A stretch of DNA of 64,000 nucleotides from Platanthera guangdongensis (Eukaryota > Streptophyta > Magnoliopsida > Asparagales > Orchidaceae): contig CM077151.1 in the NCBI GenBank assembly GCA_039583875.1, positions 27,852,390-27,916,389 on the forward strand, written 5' to 3'. The notes beneath the pieces were generated by a model. The model saw only the letters and a list, made by a program, of their open reading frames with translations, was not told the origin of the DNA and ran no database searches. The translations under genes were made by a program, and so were the position numbers. Position 1 is the first letter of the stretch, and every line of letters begins with the position of its first letter. Positions 10,349-21,102 of the stretch are shown piece by piece.

Positions 10349-11243
10349 TTAAAAAAGGCAAAAGGAGAATGTAAATTCCTTGCCAAATTTGCATATCCAA
10401 TCATCCGAATGTACTTGCTTCAACTTAGAGAACCAGTTAGTAATCTTCAAGTGTTCATCAACTCTCTCCTTTAAATTTGGATGGTGAAACAAACTTGAAA
10501 TTTCACACCGCTCCCCCCAAAAGTTAAAGGTCAAGAAATGATAGTCGTAGCAAATAAAGATTTTTTTGGGGCGGATGTTGTTGGAGCGGTTGGAAGGTCG
10601 GGAAACATTATTAACTGCGAAAAAATAGACACATTTTGGACTCGGTAGAAGCTCAGAGACGCATGGCACACTATGATGGCCAAACTTAAATGTATTCACC
10701 ACCCACTTGTTAGCAGTTGTTAAACGACATGAAGCAATCTTGATGGCTGTACAATTCCAACAATCCCTCGAACTCAATACAATTGCAATGCACTCGTTGG
10801 AGGAGGGGCTTCCTGAGAAAGTTCCCACTTGGCAAGCAAAGGATCCAAGTGAGGCCGGATATTTTGGGAGAAATTTTTCTTGAAGGGTCAAAGGATTGAA
10901 GAATAGATAATCATTACTTCGATGTATGAAAAGCCAACCATGCTTGGACACGAAACATTTCGCTCCGCGTAAACCAGGAACTTTGAACGCAGCAGCTTCT
11001 CCGATCATTGCACTGATAGAAGAGGCACATATCCTTGTCCCGAGCATCAAAGTCGTAAAAAATGCACCATGGATCCTTCTTAGATAGTTCAGTGATGTTG
11101 GAGCGGCAGGACGGGGCACTTCTCCAGTGGCGACAAACACCGCGAAAGTTTATGAAGTCTGATAATGGCAACAAATCAGAGATGATTGATAAGATATCAT
11201 AAGGTACTGTAGTTTGCCACCTTTTATTCTCCTGGAAGACCAC
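10349..11243 (-). pseudogene. F-box/DUF295-type protein gene, frameshifted
   Basis: On the minus strand the N-terminal part has an F-box (VPYDILSIISDLLPLSDFIN then CRHWRSA), the SKP1-binding motif of ubiquitin-ligase adaptors. The C-terminal part has the DUF295 pattern: VPGLRGAKCFVSKHGWLF followed by NPLTLQEKFLPKYP. The two halves are in different frames that overlap between about 10914 and 11140, so a frameshift lies near 11000-11050. The C-terminal frame runs to a stop at 10349. An acceptor-like CTTCCAG precedes the F-box, so a short first exon may exist upstream or the start may be lost. Plant F-box genes are numerous and often decay; this copy is probably non-functional unless the shift is a sequencing error. 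Confidence 0.75.
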
Positions 11244-11249
11244 ATTAAA

Positions 11250-11963
11250 AATAAAACTAGATAAATCTTACTGAATGAATTTTAATGGCTCAATAACATT
11301 TGGTGAGAATTGAATAAATTAACTAACAATAGTTATCTATGAAAGGGCATCACTAAAATAACTGCAACCTCGGAAATAATTCAAACACATAAACCTTGTC
11401 AATGACTGGAGACAATGCAACGAAGTTCTAGTATGTACCAGCAATAATCTATTAAATTATTAGACATTTTAACATCAATAATAGCATAAAATCAACAATA
11501 AGCCTTAAAATTGACTTGATAATTTGAAGAACACAAATAACAACTAAAATCTAAAAAAAAACAGTCTAAATCAAGAACATGCGTCATCACAATTGTGTCA
11601 AACCATATTTGATGGTCAAAGAAAGAAAGAATATGCATCAGCATAAACGATTTTATGATTTACATAATAACAATTGCAAAATAGAAGGTTGCAACAGTTG
11701 ACATTGCATGTTATGTCCCAATTACAAAATGGGAAGACTACCGCAAAAAAAAACCTACCAAAAATCAAACTAATTTTTAAGACCCTTGTCGGAGGAAGAT
11801 ATTGAGCGGCGAAAGTGCCGTCGCAATGTCGTGGCTGGGGTACTATCACGAGTGGTCCCCCCCCCCCAACGTAACACAATCACGTCCATAATTTACATAA
11901 TAGATTACTAGTGAGAATTAGTGATTGATATAATGTATGCTTCATGAACGTGATAAATGCAGT
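11250..11963. other. AT-rich spacer
   Basis: No coding or repeat signal beyond a C-run at about 11858-11868. It ends at ATTAG (11964-11968), the left target duplication of the next element. Confidence 0.5.
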
Positions 11964-11968
11964 ATTAG

Positions 11969-12411
11969 TGATGTGGATTGGAGACTTTACCATATATGGC
12001 GTGCCCGGATCGATGATCGAACTCCGCGGATGTGTTCGGATCTGCGTTCCGATGCTTTTTCATATATGGCTTTATATTTTTGGACATTATTTCATGTACT
12101 TTTGGCCCCGAGACCATCGTCAATCATAGTCGTGATTTCGGGTGCCCTGTTTTTCAGTTTCTCATAAATAAATGTTAGGGCTACCTACTCTTTCAAGGCA
12201 TTGCTGAAGTTTGGAGAAGTTTTCTTCATTCCGGTGATCCTCTCCGCGGTGCCGACTACATGGAACCCCCTTGGTGACGACTCCTTAGGTAAGTGTGTCT
12301 TGTTTTGATTTTCCAACCTCCCTCCCCCAAGCTGCCATCCAGCCCACCCTCAAATAGCCGGCCTCCCTCCAAGATCCCTCAGCCGCCCTCCTTAAACAGC
12401 CGGCCTTCCAT
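11969..12411 (+). repeat. Truncated 5' LTR of the rearranged gypsy
   Basis: Aligns by eye to the first part of the 3' LTR at 17220, including the start TGATG.GGATTGGAGACT, a TATA region (CATAAATAAATG) and the AGTTTGGAGAAGTTTTCTTC block. It carries an extra segment at about 12240-12275 absent from the 3' copy. Similarity stops after CGGCCTTCC near 12411. Confidence 0.8.
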
Positions 12412-12476
12412 GACCACTAAATAACCTCTAAATAATTAATGAGTTAGTTGTGAGGAGTGATATCTGAGAGGAGTCA

Positions 12477-13325
12477 TCCATGACCACTTCCCGCTTTCGG
12501 TCTAGACTTCAAATGACATATGTACTGAGTTGGCTTATCACAGCTCGAAGTCCCTTGAGCAAACAGACATACGTACTGAGTTGGCTTATCACAGCTCGAA
12601 GTCCCTTGAGCAAACATATCAACTCGCCCTTCATCACGAACAGTCCCAGAAATCCGTAAGAGCTGGTCGATTAGATTCATACCTTAACCTCCGCAGTACG
12701 AGTCCCTCACATACCAAGGTCACCACGATACCTATTATTGTCCTGTCAGACATGAAAGAAATGACACCTGAGACGGATTTCTCTCACCCCAGTGAAGTGC
12801 TTAGTTCGGGGAGTGATCTATCTTTTGTTTCTGACTCTTCCCTGTTGATCCCGACTGAGAGTGAGCCGAAGCGACTCATTGATTCTATAGTGTTGTGTCC
12901 CTCACCTATACCACTTCTGCTGTCATGCACTGAGTTAGACAGCATCCCTACCATAGACTCATTTTTTGACATCGGCTGACATCCAATTCTTGAGGGTAGG
13001 TCTCTGTCGCTCTCCCCTTATAATTGCTCTGAGTGACATCACGATCGAGATCCCAAAGCCTGGTGTTGATCTCGTAGTGGCTATTTCACCCATTCATGAG
13101 GACACTGCCCCTTACGATGGTACTCATCAGGAGATTCGTGGCCCTGGTGACGAGTTTTATGACGAACCCCCTGTTGAGCCTCTTGATGATCCGACATCTT
13201 CCTGGTGGGGAGAGATCTCAGGTGAGCCCCGCATGTGTAAGGTCGATTTATTGATGCCTCTTCCATCATCGTCCCTGGACTTACTCCAAAGGATGGATAT
13301 TGTGTGCGCATCAAGTATTTAGGGA
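12477..13325 (+). pseudogene. Gypsy gag-like segment, copy 1
   Basis: The frame reads TELAYHSSKSLEQTYQLALH, like the end of the plant gypsy gag domain, where a chain of this form (LR.ELxxxxxxSLEQAYQLA) is usual. An acidic, serine- and proline-rich tail follows. A duplicated about 57-bp stretch (ACTGAGTTGGCTTATCACAG twice) lies at its start. The frame shifts near 12966. The same sequence recurs at 14945-15857 with few differences. Function of the tail is unknown. Confidence 0.6.
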
Positions 13326-13379
13326 GCGCCTCGAGTAAACATGAGTATATCCCTGATATTTCGGAATCCTATCTGGTGA

Positions 13380-13867
13380 GACCAAAGTGTGGCCATTTAA
13401 AGGATTAATTAAGGCAAGAGTGAGCTGTGGGCAAGGAGGGACCAATTCTCACCCAAAAGGGTTGGGACTTTGGCTAGAGCCCCAAGATTAGTTAAAACAC
13501 TCTCTCATGAAGTTTGAGATGGATTGGGTGGATTTGCCCTATGACCCTAGTTCAAACCCTAAGGTTGAATTTTGGGGGTTTGTGAATGACATGGAGTGAT
13601 ATGTCCTTGTATGGCCTTGGTGTTTAGTCCATGTGATCTTTAGGGTGGTGAAATGCCCGAGGAAGGAATTTAGTAGTATTTGGACACATGCATCCCACTT
13701 TAATCACTTGAAAATTATTTAGGTCTATACACCTTATGGAATAAATAAGGGATCATATGACTTCGGACATTCATGAGATTTTGGTAGGAGTAATTGTATT
13801 GTATTATTAACTTCTGAATTTAATATAGATGTTTAGAAAACAGTAGCTCATACTTGTATGTATAATC
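13380..13867. other. Intervening non-coding DNA between the gag copies
   Basis: No coding frame. It continues after the TRIM-A copy (14410-14940). The inverted pair AATAACCTCTAAATAATTAA (about 12418-12438) and its reverse complement (about 14892-14912) bracket the unit made of gag copy 1 plus this DNA. Confidence 0.4.
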
Positions 13868-13872
13868 TTCAT

Positions 13873-14404
13873 TGTTGAGATTATATTAGCCAGCATGACA
13901 CGTGTGTGTGGGACCGCATGTTTGGGCTTTCCCCATCGCGTTCCAGGTCTGGGTGTTGACCCCGGTGGGCCCCCTGTGTGGCGGAATTCCCCGCGGTCAT
14001 GTGGTTGGGGTTAATCCCACACCGCCTGCAGACTTCTCCCCTTTGTGTTCATGTACCCCCGCCACCCTTCATCTCAACACCTGGGTTTTGAGATGAACTA
14101 ATGGGTTGGCGGGTTCTAACTTGGTATCAGAGGAGGTTGTCATGCTGCGGGGGTGTGTTGAGATTATATTAGCAGCATGACACGTGTGTGTGGGACTGCA
14201 TGTTTGGGCTTTCCCCATCGCGTTCCAGGTCTGGGTGTTGACCCCGGTGGGGCCCCTTGTGTGGCGGAATATCCCCGCGGTCATGTGGTTGGGGTTAATC
14301 CCACACCGCCTGCAGACTTCTCCCCTTTGTGTTCATGTACCCCGCCACCCTTCATCTCAACACCTGGGTTTTGAGATGAACTAATGGGTTGGCGGGTTCT
14401 AACT
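13873..14404 (+). mobile_element. TRIM-A, two-LTR copy
   Basis: LTRs at 13873-14121 and 14156-14404 (249 bp each) flank a 34-bp interior starting TGGTATCAGAGG and ending CTGCGGGGGTG. The target duplication TTCAT is perfect (13868-13872 and 14405-14409). It is clearly the same family as 653-1471 but differs in places, for example TTAATCCCACACCGCC, and ends in AACT rather than ACA. No coding capacity. Confidence 0.88.
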
Positions 14405-14984
14405 TTCATCTTGCCCTTTTTGATGATATTGAAGTAACTATGGTTTAATGGTCTTAGAATGATATGAAACTCTGGCAAAGTTATTCAAATACCATTTGCA
14501 TGCAGTGATAGATTAGTTGGAATAATTTGGTATCTCCTCTTACTACTTCATGTGTAAAGTAAACTAGTGCACCTTATTTTGATAAATAGATAATAAATAT
14601 AATATCTTGCTGGAAAATTGTGTTACTTGGCCAGAGAATCATTTCGGGTATAATAAGCCTAGAAAATTATTACATGTAATTTGGATGAGTTTATAAGAAT
14701 GTTGTTTTACATAGTGCACTTTAATGGATTTATTTGAAGTATTTTTCTATATAGCCTACTGACCTTGGAATTGCATGAAACTTAGTCAGTAAGGTTTATG
14801 ATCATAATAAAGCTTTGGTAATTTTTATACAATTTTTGGACTAAGAAATGTGTTACTCTCTTCATTACCTCTAATTATTTGAATTAACTTGAATTAATTA
14901 TTTAGAGGTTATTACATTTAAGAAAATCTGTGAAGATCGTTTTGATGAGTTAGTTGTGAGGAGTGATATCGAGAGGAGCCATCC

Positions 14985-15857
14985 ATGACCACTTCCCGCT
15001 TTCGGTCTAGACTTCAAACTGACATACGTATTGAGTTGGCTTATCACAGCTCGAAGTCCCTTGAGCAAACATATCAACTCGCCCTTCATCACGAACAGTC
15101 CCAGAAATCCGTAAGAGCTGGTCGATTAGATTCATACCTTAACCTCCGCAGTACGAGTCCCTCACATACCAAGGTCACCACGATACCTATTATTGTCCTG
15201 TCAGACATGAAAGAAATGACACCTGAGACGGATTTCTCTCACCCCAGTGAAGTGCTTAGTTCGGGGGGGGGGGGGGGGGGGGGGGGGTGATCTATCTTTT
15301 TATTTCCGACTCTTCCCTGGTGATCCGACTGAGAGTGAGCCTGAAAGACTCATTGATTCTATAGTGTTGTGTCCCTCACCTATACCACTTCTGCTGTCAT
15401 GCACTGAGTTAGACAGCATCCCTACCATAGACTCATTTTTTGACACCGGGCCGACATACTCATTCTTGAGAGTAGGTCTATGTCGCTCTCCCCTTATAAT
15501 TGCTCTGAGTGACATCACGATCGAGATCTCAAAGCCTGGTGTTGATCTCATAGTGGCTATTTCACTCATTCATGAGGACACTATCCCTTACGATGGTACT
15601 CATCAGGAGAATCGTGGCCCTAGTGACGAGTTCTATGATGAACCCCCTGTTGAGCCTCCTGATGAACCGTCATCTTCCTGGTGGGGATGAGATTCAGGTG
15701 AGCCCCGCATGTATAAGTGTCGATTTATTGATGCCTCTTCCATCATCGTCCTTGGACTTACCCCAAAGGATGGATATTGTGTGCAGCATCAAGTATTTAG
15801 GGTTTTCCTCGAGTAAACATGAGTATATCCCTGATATTTCGGAATCCTAACTGGTGA
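14985..15857 (+). pseudogene. Gypsy gag-like segment, copy 2
   Basis: A near-repeat of copy 1, but without the doubled 57-bp stretch and with a poly-G run of more than 20 bases (about 15264-15287) that breaks the frame. Downstream the sequence continues where copy 1 stops (CTGGTGAGAAATCGC), so this is the copy still joined to the rest of the element. Confidence 0.6.
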
Positions 15858-16439
15858 GAAATCGCAGCACTCTCAATGAGTTTTGGGACGCACCACATGT
15901 TGACCTACCAAACGAGTACTTTCTTTTCAGGGACACTCACCACACTCTTGAGTCACATCATATCGTCGATGTCGCTGGTACCCATTCAGATGATCGTCAC
16001 ATCCGTGATAAATTTCTATATGTACCTCTGGCTAAGCCCCATGATGCATCACATTCTCTGAGAGACATTTGGCTCTTTACGAGCTCATATTTAAGTATTA
16101 ATGTCTCACTCGGTCACCTGGGCACTCGCCGCACACTGGAAGAGTTTTTTTACAGCCCATCGAGAGAGCCTCCTAAAAGACCTCCTATTTGATAGATTTT
16201 CACGGCATTGTCAGACTGCCCCTTAGAGAGCATGTTGTGTCTGTCGTGTTTCATTTGTACCTTTGGCATGAGTCTACTGAGTCATTTCTTCATCCTTTGC
16301 ATGTGTCTTTGAATTATTTTTTCATCATTTGCATGTCTGTTGAGTTGTTTGTCGATCGTTTGTATGTGTGGTATGAGTCGGTCCGACAGAGAATCCATAA
16401 CGGTAATAAATCTTGTAAATCATATACTCTGTTCATTGG

Positions 16440-17205
16440 TAAGAGCAGGTATTTCATGAAGGCAAGCAGGTGATGGTGAGAATATGCGTTGTGAGGATCC
16501 GTAGGAGGCTTGCTAAAAGTTTGAGCGCTAGGCGGATCGGTCCCTACTCAGTCTTGAGACACATCAGGACAAATGCTTATGGGCAGGAGTCCCCGCGAGC
16601 ATGGGTATTCATCCCGTGTTCAATGTCGAAGACCTGACGCCATACTTTACACTTCACGAGTACTCAGACCCACATCTCGGCGACCCTCTCGAACCATTAC
16701 CACCGCTTTTACCACCCACCACACAGCCAACGCCCGAGCCTTTGCCACCACATGACCACATTCATTGCCCCGTGCTCTTCCCACTTCTGACCTCCACCTA
16801 CCCGGGAGTCTATCTCCACTGGTTTCACCATTGGCACCTAAGATCCCACTGGATCCTTCTACTAGTGTGTGGAAAGATGAACTTATCACGAAGATCATTA
16901 CGCATGAGTCTGCCCCCTCTACAGACGATCCTGTGTGGTGCTATCGGGTTCGCGGGCACAGACGACCCTTCGTCGACGATACCTGGATGCTACCAACAGA
17001 GCTTGATCGATTCGCCCAAGGACTTCGACTTCAGTACAACCTCTTCCATTCATCGAAGATGGAAGCTTTTCGGTCCGGAGGAATTGATTGGCGAGTATAC
17101 TTTCCCAACGGCGACACTTGGCCAACCTCTGGTGGACCTCATCAAGTCTTACCTGACACGCATCGAGGGAATTTTGATCTCTATTCATATGAAGATGAAT
17201 TCTAA
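16440..17205 (+). pseudogene. Gypsy integrase C-terminus with chromodomain-like tail
   Basis: In several frames, GKQVMVRIC, ARRIGPYSVL and MGIHPVFNVEDLTPYF are the standard end of gypsy integrase (GPY/F module). It is followed by a proline-rich linker and a segment VWCYRVRGHRRPFVDDTW resembling the chromodomain of chromoviruses, which tethers integration to chromatin. The catalytic DDE core is missing upstream. Frameshifts at about 16500 and 16600-16765. The 3' LTR follows 15 bp after the last frame. Confidence 0.7.
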
Positions 17206-17219
17206 CAAATCGGGGAACG

Positions 17220-18420
17220 TGATGCGGATTGGAGACTTACCATATATGGCGTGCCCGGATCGATGATCCGACTCCGCGGATGTGTTCAGATCCGCGTTCC
17301 GATGTTTTTCATACATAGCTTTATATTTTCGGACATCATTTCATGTATTTTTGACCCCAAGATCATCAACCAATCATATTCGTTGATTCTGGGTGCCCTA
17401 TTTTTTAGTTTCTTATAAATAGATGTTAGGGATGCTCTTTCAAGGCATTGCTGAAGTTTGGAGAAGTTTTCTTCATTCTGGTGATGACTCCTTGGGTAAG
17501 TGTGTCTTGTTTTGATTTTTCAACCTCTTCCCCTCCCCAGCCTACCGCCCCCCCCCCCCCTTCAAATAGAAGCCTCCCTCCAAGATCCCACCAGCCGCCC
17601 CTCCTTCAAACAACCGACCTTCCCCAATACTCCTCCAGCCGCCCCTCCTTCAAAATCTGTTTTTCCCTTGTTGTCTAGCCACCGGATCCCCTCCAAAAAC
17701 AACCAGCCGCCCCACCTCAAGCTGCGCCCCCCCCCCTTCATGATGCCTTCCTCCCTACTGCCGCCACCCACCCAAACAGCCGGTCAGGCTGTTTTTTCCC
17801 CCAAAACCAGCCCAGTTCTGAACTTTCCAGCCAGATTCAGCCACCCCACCTTTTCCCTTTTTCTACCATCATCCGCCCACCACGTGGAGCCACCCCCAAA
17901 CCGCCTACCACCCTTAGATCTGCCCAGATCTTGGAATTTCAGCGCAGATACAGTGCCCCCCCATCCCCGATCTAACCCTCCCAACCTCCAACCATCCTTC
18001 CCCTTACTTGATCCAGTCTCCCCATCATCAGAACCTTTATACGAGCCCTCCAACGTTCAGATCTATTTTATTTACAGCAGCCCTAATATTTGTGTTGTGT
18101 TTTTGTACTGGTTTCTTGGTTGTAAACATTGTTATGGTTTTGATATTATGTGCTTGCTTGAGATTATAGTTTATTATGATATTTGCTCCTTGAAAAATCT
18201 CTAATAGCAGGAAAGACTGATTCGTCGCACGCTCTTGCTTTCCCACTCCACATCGAGGAAAACCAAAGTTTGTTCGCTTGAATGAATTATTTTGTCTTGC
18301 TTTGAAATATTTGTGCGAGATAATTATTTATTATCTAATTTGGATTCACACAATCGGATTTGCATGACATGTAAGGTTAGGTCACCGTTTATCCGCCACC
18401 TATAGATTCGTCCTGCGTCA
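17220..18420 (+). repeat. 3' LTR of the rearranged gypsy (1201 bp)
   Basis: It starts TGATGCGGATTGG right after a purine-rich AAATCGGGGAACG and ends GCGTCA. The TATA-like TTATAAATAGATG is near 17414. C-rich runs (17550-17575, 17726-17738) make a proline-rich open frame of 234 codons that is an artefact of pyrimidine bias. Confidence 0.8.
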
Positions 18421-18425
18421 ATTAG

Positions 18426-19285
18426 ATTTCCTAAGACTACATGAACATGACTTCCAATTTATGTTATATCACTTTCAATAATACAAGTATAAGTTTGCAC
18501 ATTTACATAGCCACAATTTTTTAAACTTCCTCCATCCGAAAAGCTAGTTTTCGTTTAGAACAAACAAGCATCATGCATGCCGAGTGGACAATTGATATCA
18601 ATCAAAAATATTAATCAATCATTCGCATACAAGGTTCTCAATAGTTACAAATAAAATTTAAATAATCATCAAAATCTAAAACATATTCAAATCAATGATG
18701 TACGAGTTGAATTACGATTCAATGTTAATTAATTAAACAAGAATAACAATGTTATATATAGTAGTTGATGGTGTTACAGGCTCACGAAATTGTTAAGGGC
18801 TCATTGTTGAGCGTTGGTAGAGTCGCTGAAGGATGATTGGAGGCGGAGATGATAGAGGTGGAGGAATTGTGGAGCTGAAACAGCGGTTGTGCAATGTGCT
18901 TCGGGGAGAGAGCTACCATGGGAAAGAGAATACACTTTTTTGATGCCTTCATAGAAACAACGCGTCTTTAAATAGGCTACAACACTCATGATAACAACCA
19001 CTAACTCTTAACTAATAACATCTTAATGACTCGACATTAATAATAAAGGAGAAAACCCAAAGCAAAAATAATTAAAGAACCAACATACTAAAAGTTCATA
19101 ATTTATGACCTCATAGGATGACTAGCATATGCCCATACAAAATGGCTACAAGAGTAAAGGAAAAATGTAAAAATAAACTTATATATATAACACTTAATAT
19201 ACTAATAACCCCACCCAAGTTGGGCATGCAATATTTATCATGCTTGCCTTGGCCATGGTATTTTTTTCAAAGGTTGTTATGCATA
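18426..19285. other. AT-rich spacer
   Basis: No gene recognised. A G+C-richer patch at 18790-18960 has a short minus-strand frame without a known family. Confidence 0.45.
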
Positions 19286-19288
19286 GGA

Positions 19289-20073
19289 TTATTACACGAT
19301 TAGAAACAAACAAGAAAAAATTGCATTAACTCGAACATAGCACGGATACAAATCCGGAGCAAGCTCCGACCAAGAGAGCCCAAAACTTTAATACATTCCA
19401 AGGTAACCAAACTCCTAAACCCATCTCCCTTATATAGATGAGGGAGGAAAAACAATATAAGGAAATAATACTAATTAATATTCATTAATTAATACTAATT
19501 AATATCAATTAATTACACGAAATAATAAGACGGTTTCCATATGCGCGCTCCGGCAAATGTGCAAGGGTGGCTCCTCCGGCAAGGGGTGCTCCTCCGGCAA
19601 ATGGAAAGGGGTGGCTCCTCCGGCAAATGTGCGAGGGTAACATTATGCCGGTCTTGAAAATCGGCCTTGTCTTCAAGGCCGGATGTTAATTTTTTGTTGG
19701 GGTCCTTAATAACAGGAGGGACATATAATTTGTGGTTGCGGTTAGGGAAATTGTTGCGCGCAGGAATATTGCATGATCAGAAACGAACAAAACAAGATTG
19801 CATTAACTGGAAAATAGCACGGATACAAATCCGGAGCAAGCTTCGACCAAGATTAAGGAGGTTGGGTCATCCTATAATCCTTCTCTCCAAAGAAAGCCCA
19901 AAACTCTAATACATTCCAAGGTAACCAAACACCTAAACCTCTCCCCCTTATATAGATGAGGGAGGAAATAATACTAATTAATATTTATTAATTAATACGA
20001 ATTAATATTAATTAATTAATGAATACCAATTAATTACACGAAATAATTAAGGTGGTTTCCATAGGCGCACTCC
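19289..20073 (-). repeat. Pair of direct repeats, probable copia LTR remnants
   Basis: Two copies (19289-19556 and 19771-20073) share GATTGCATTAACT or AATTGCATTAACT, ATAGCACGGATACAAATCCG, CTTATATAGATGAGGGAGG and a long ATTAATTAATA tract. On the minus strand the shared TATA-like TCTATATAAGG fits an LTR promoter. They lie just downstream, on the minus strand, of a copia RNase H fragment. The right copy has an extra 45 bp near 19853. In between, a GGCTCCTCCGGCAAATG motif repeats three times (19560-19640). Confidence 0.5.
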
Positions 20074-20411
20074 GGTGGTCCGGCGAGGGATGGCTCGATC
20101 CTTCGGCACATGTGCGAGGGCAACAAAGGCACACAGACTCAATCTTTTAGTGAGAACATCAACCTGGTCGGAAGGAACAAGCGATGTACTTACAACTCCT
20201 CTCATTATATTTTCTTTGATAATATGTTCGTCCACTTCAACAAGTTCGGTGCGGTAATGTTGAACGAAATTGTGTGTACTGTTGATAGTTGTCCTTTTGT
20301 CACGGTATAGTCTGAAAGGTTTCTTTTTTCAAGGCCAAGGTCATTCAAAATGGAGTGAATCCACAAACATTCACAAATTTCATGAGTCATAGCTCTGAAC
20401 TCTACTTCAGC
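20050..20411 (-). pseudogene. Copia RNase H C-terminal fragment
   Basis: Minus-strand peptides [19 protein letters not shown] and, in another frame, DEHIIKENIMRGVVSTS then DQVDVLTKRLS are the last part of copia RNase H (usually SSAEAEYRA and ADILTK). At least one frameshift near 20220 separates them. The rest of pol is missing; the fragment ends abruptly at a plus-strand gypsy integrase near 20411. Confidence 0.75.
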
Positions 20412-20957
20412 ACTAGACCGTGGGAAGACATATCCATGGATTTGTTGTAGGTTTACCACGCACAAAGCGGAGGGTGGATTCAATTTTCATCGTGATTGAT
20501 AGGTTTTTGAAAATGACACACTTTATACCATGCGAGAAAACATCGGATGTCACTCATGTCGTTGATCATTTCTTTCGTAGGTTGCACACTTACGAGAGAT
20601 CCCCGTACTTTTACCTCTGATAGAGACACATATTTTATGAGTTATTTTTGAAATTTAGCGGTGCTTATCATCCTCAAATGGATGGGCAAACTGAGGTAGT
20701 AAACCAAAGCATGGGTGATTTTCTTAGATGTTTATCAAATAAATGCCCAAAGCAATGAGATTTGGCCATTCCGCAAGCAAAATTTGCATATAACATCTCC
20801 AAGAATCGCTACACCACCAAATCTCCTTTCAAAGTCATTTATGGCTATAAAATTCATCTTTTACTTGATCGTCATGCTCTTCCTTTTTTGAATGAATCTT
20901 TTAATGATCTCTCTTACAATGATCACTCAGGAAATTGCATAAATTTATTACAATGAT
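20412..20957 (+). pseudogene. Gypsy integrase core fragment
   Basis: PWEDISMD (about 20416), [20 protein letters not shown] and AYHPQMDGQTEVVNQSMGDF are unmistakable gypsy integrase core blocks. Sequence between the second aspartate region and AYHPQ is deleted and a stop precedes LAIPQAKFAYN. The same element resumes at 22996. Confidence 0.8.
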
Positions 20958-20960
20958 CAT

Positions 20961-20994
20961 TATAGTGGGATCAACACTTGAGTGTTGTTGTTGT
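20961..20994 (+). mobile_element. 34-bp 3' stub of an RTE-type LINE
   Basis: TATAGTGGGAT and CTTGAGTGTTGTTGTTGTA match the extreme 3' end of the LINE at 25220-25876 (read on its minus strand), including the TTG-repeat tail. This looks like a very short 5'-truncated insertion inside the gypsy remnant. Confidence 0.55.
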
Positions 20995-21102
20995 AGTTGG
21001 TGAGCATCTTCTGGGAAATACAAAGCTATGGAAGATGAACATCACTGAGAATTATATTTTAAAGAAGGAGATTGAGTTCTTGCTTATTTCAAGAAAGAGA
21101 GA

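Larger units (their letters stand above)
11969..18420 (+). mobile_element. Rearranged Ty3/gypsy element with intact ends
   Basis: The outer ends are TGATGTGGATTGG (11969) and CTGCGTCA (18420). Perfect 5-bp duplications flank it, ATTAG at 11964-11968 and 18421-18425. The 3' LTR (17220-18420) is complete. The 5' LTR is cut after about 443 bp and joined to gag-like sequence, so the primer site is missing. A gag-like segment occurs twice. The protease, reverse transcriptase, RNase H and integrase core are absent; only the integrase C-terminus and a chromodomain-like tail remain. About 1.55 kb of other DNA, with a TRIM-A copy, lies between the gag copies. It cannot encode its own mobility. Confidence 0.8.

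Noticed and set aside
17500..18204. 234-codon proline-rich frame
   Set aside because: It lies inside the gypsy 3' LTR and results from C-rich runs; it has no domain and crosses the LTR end region.
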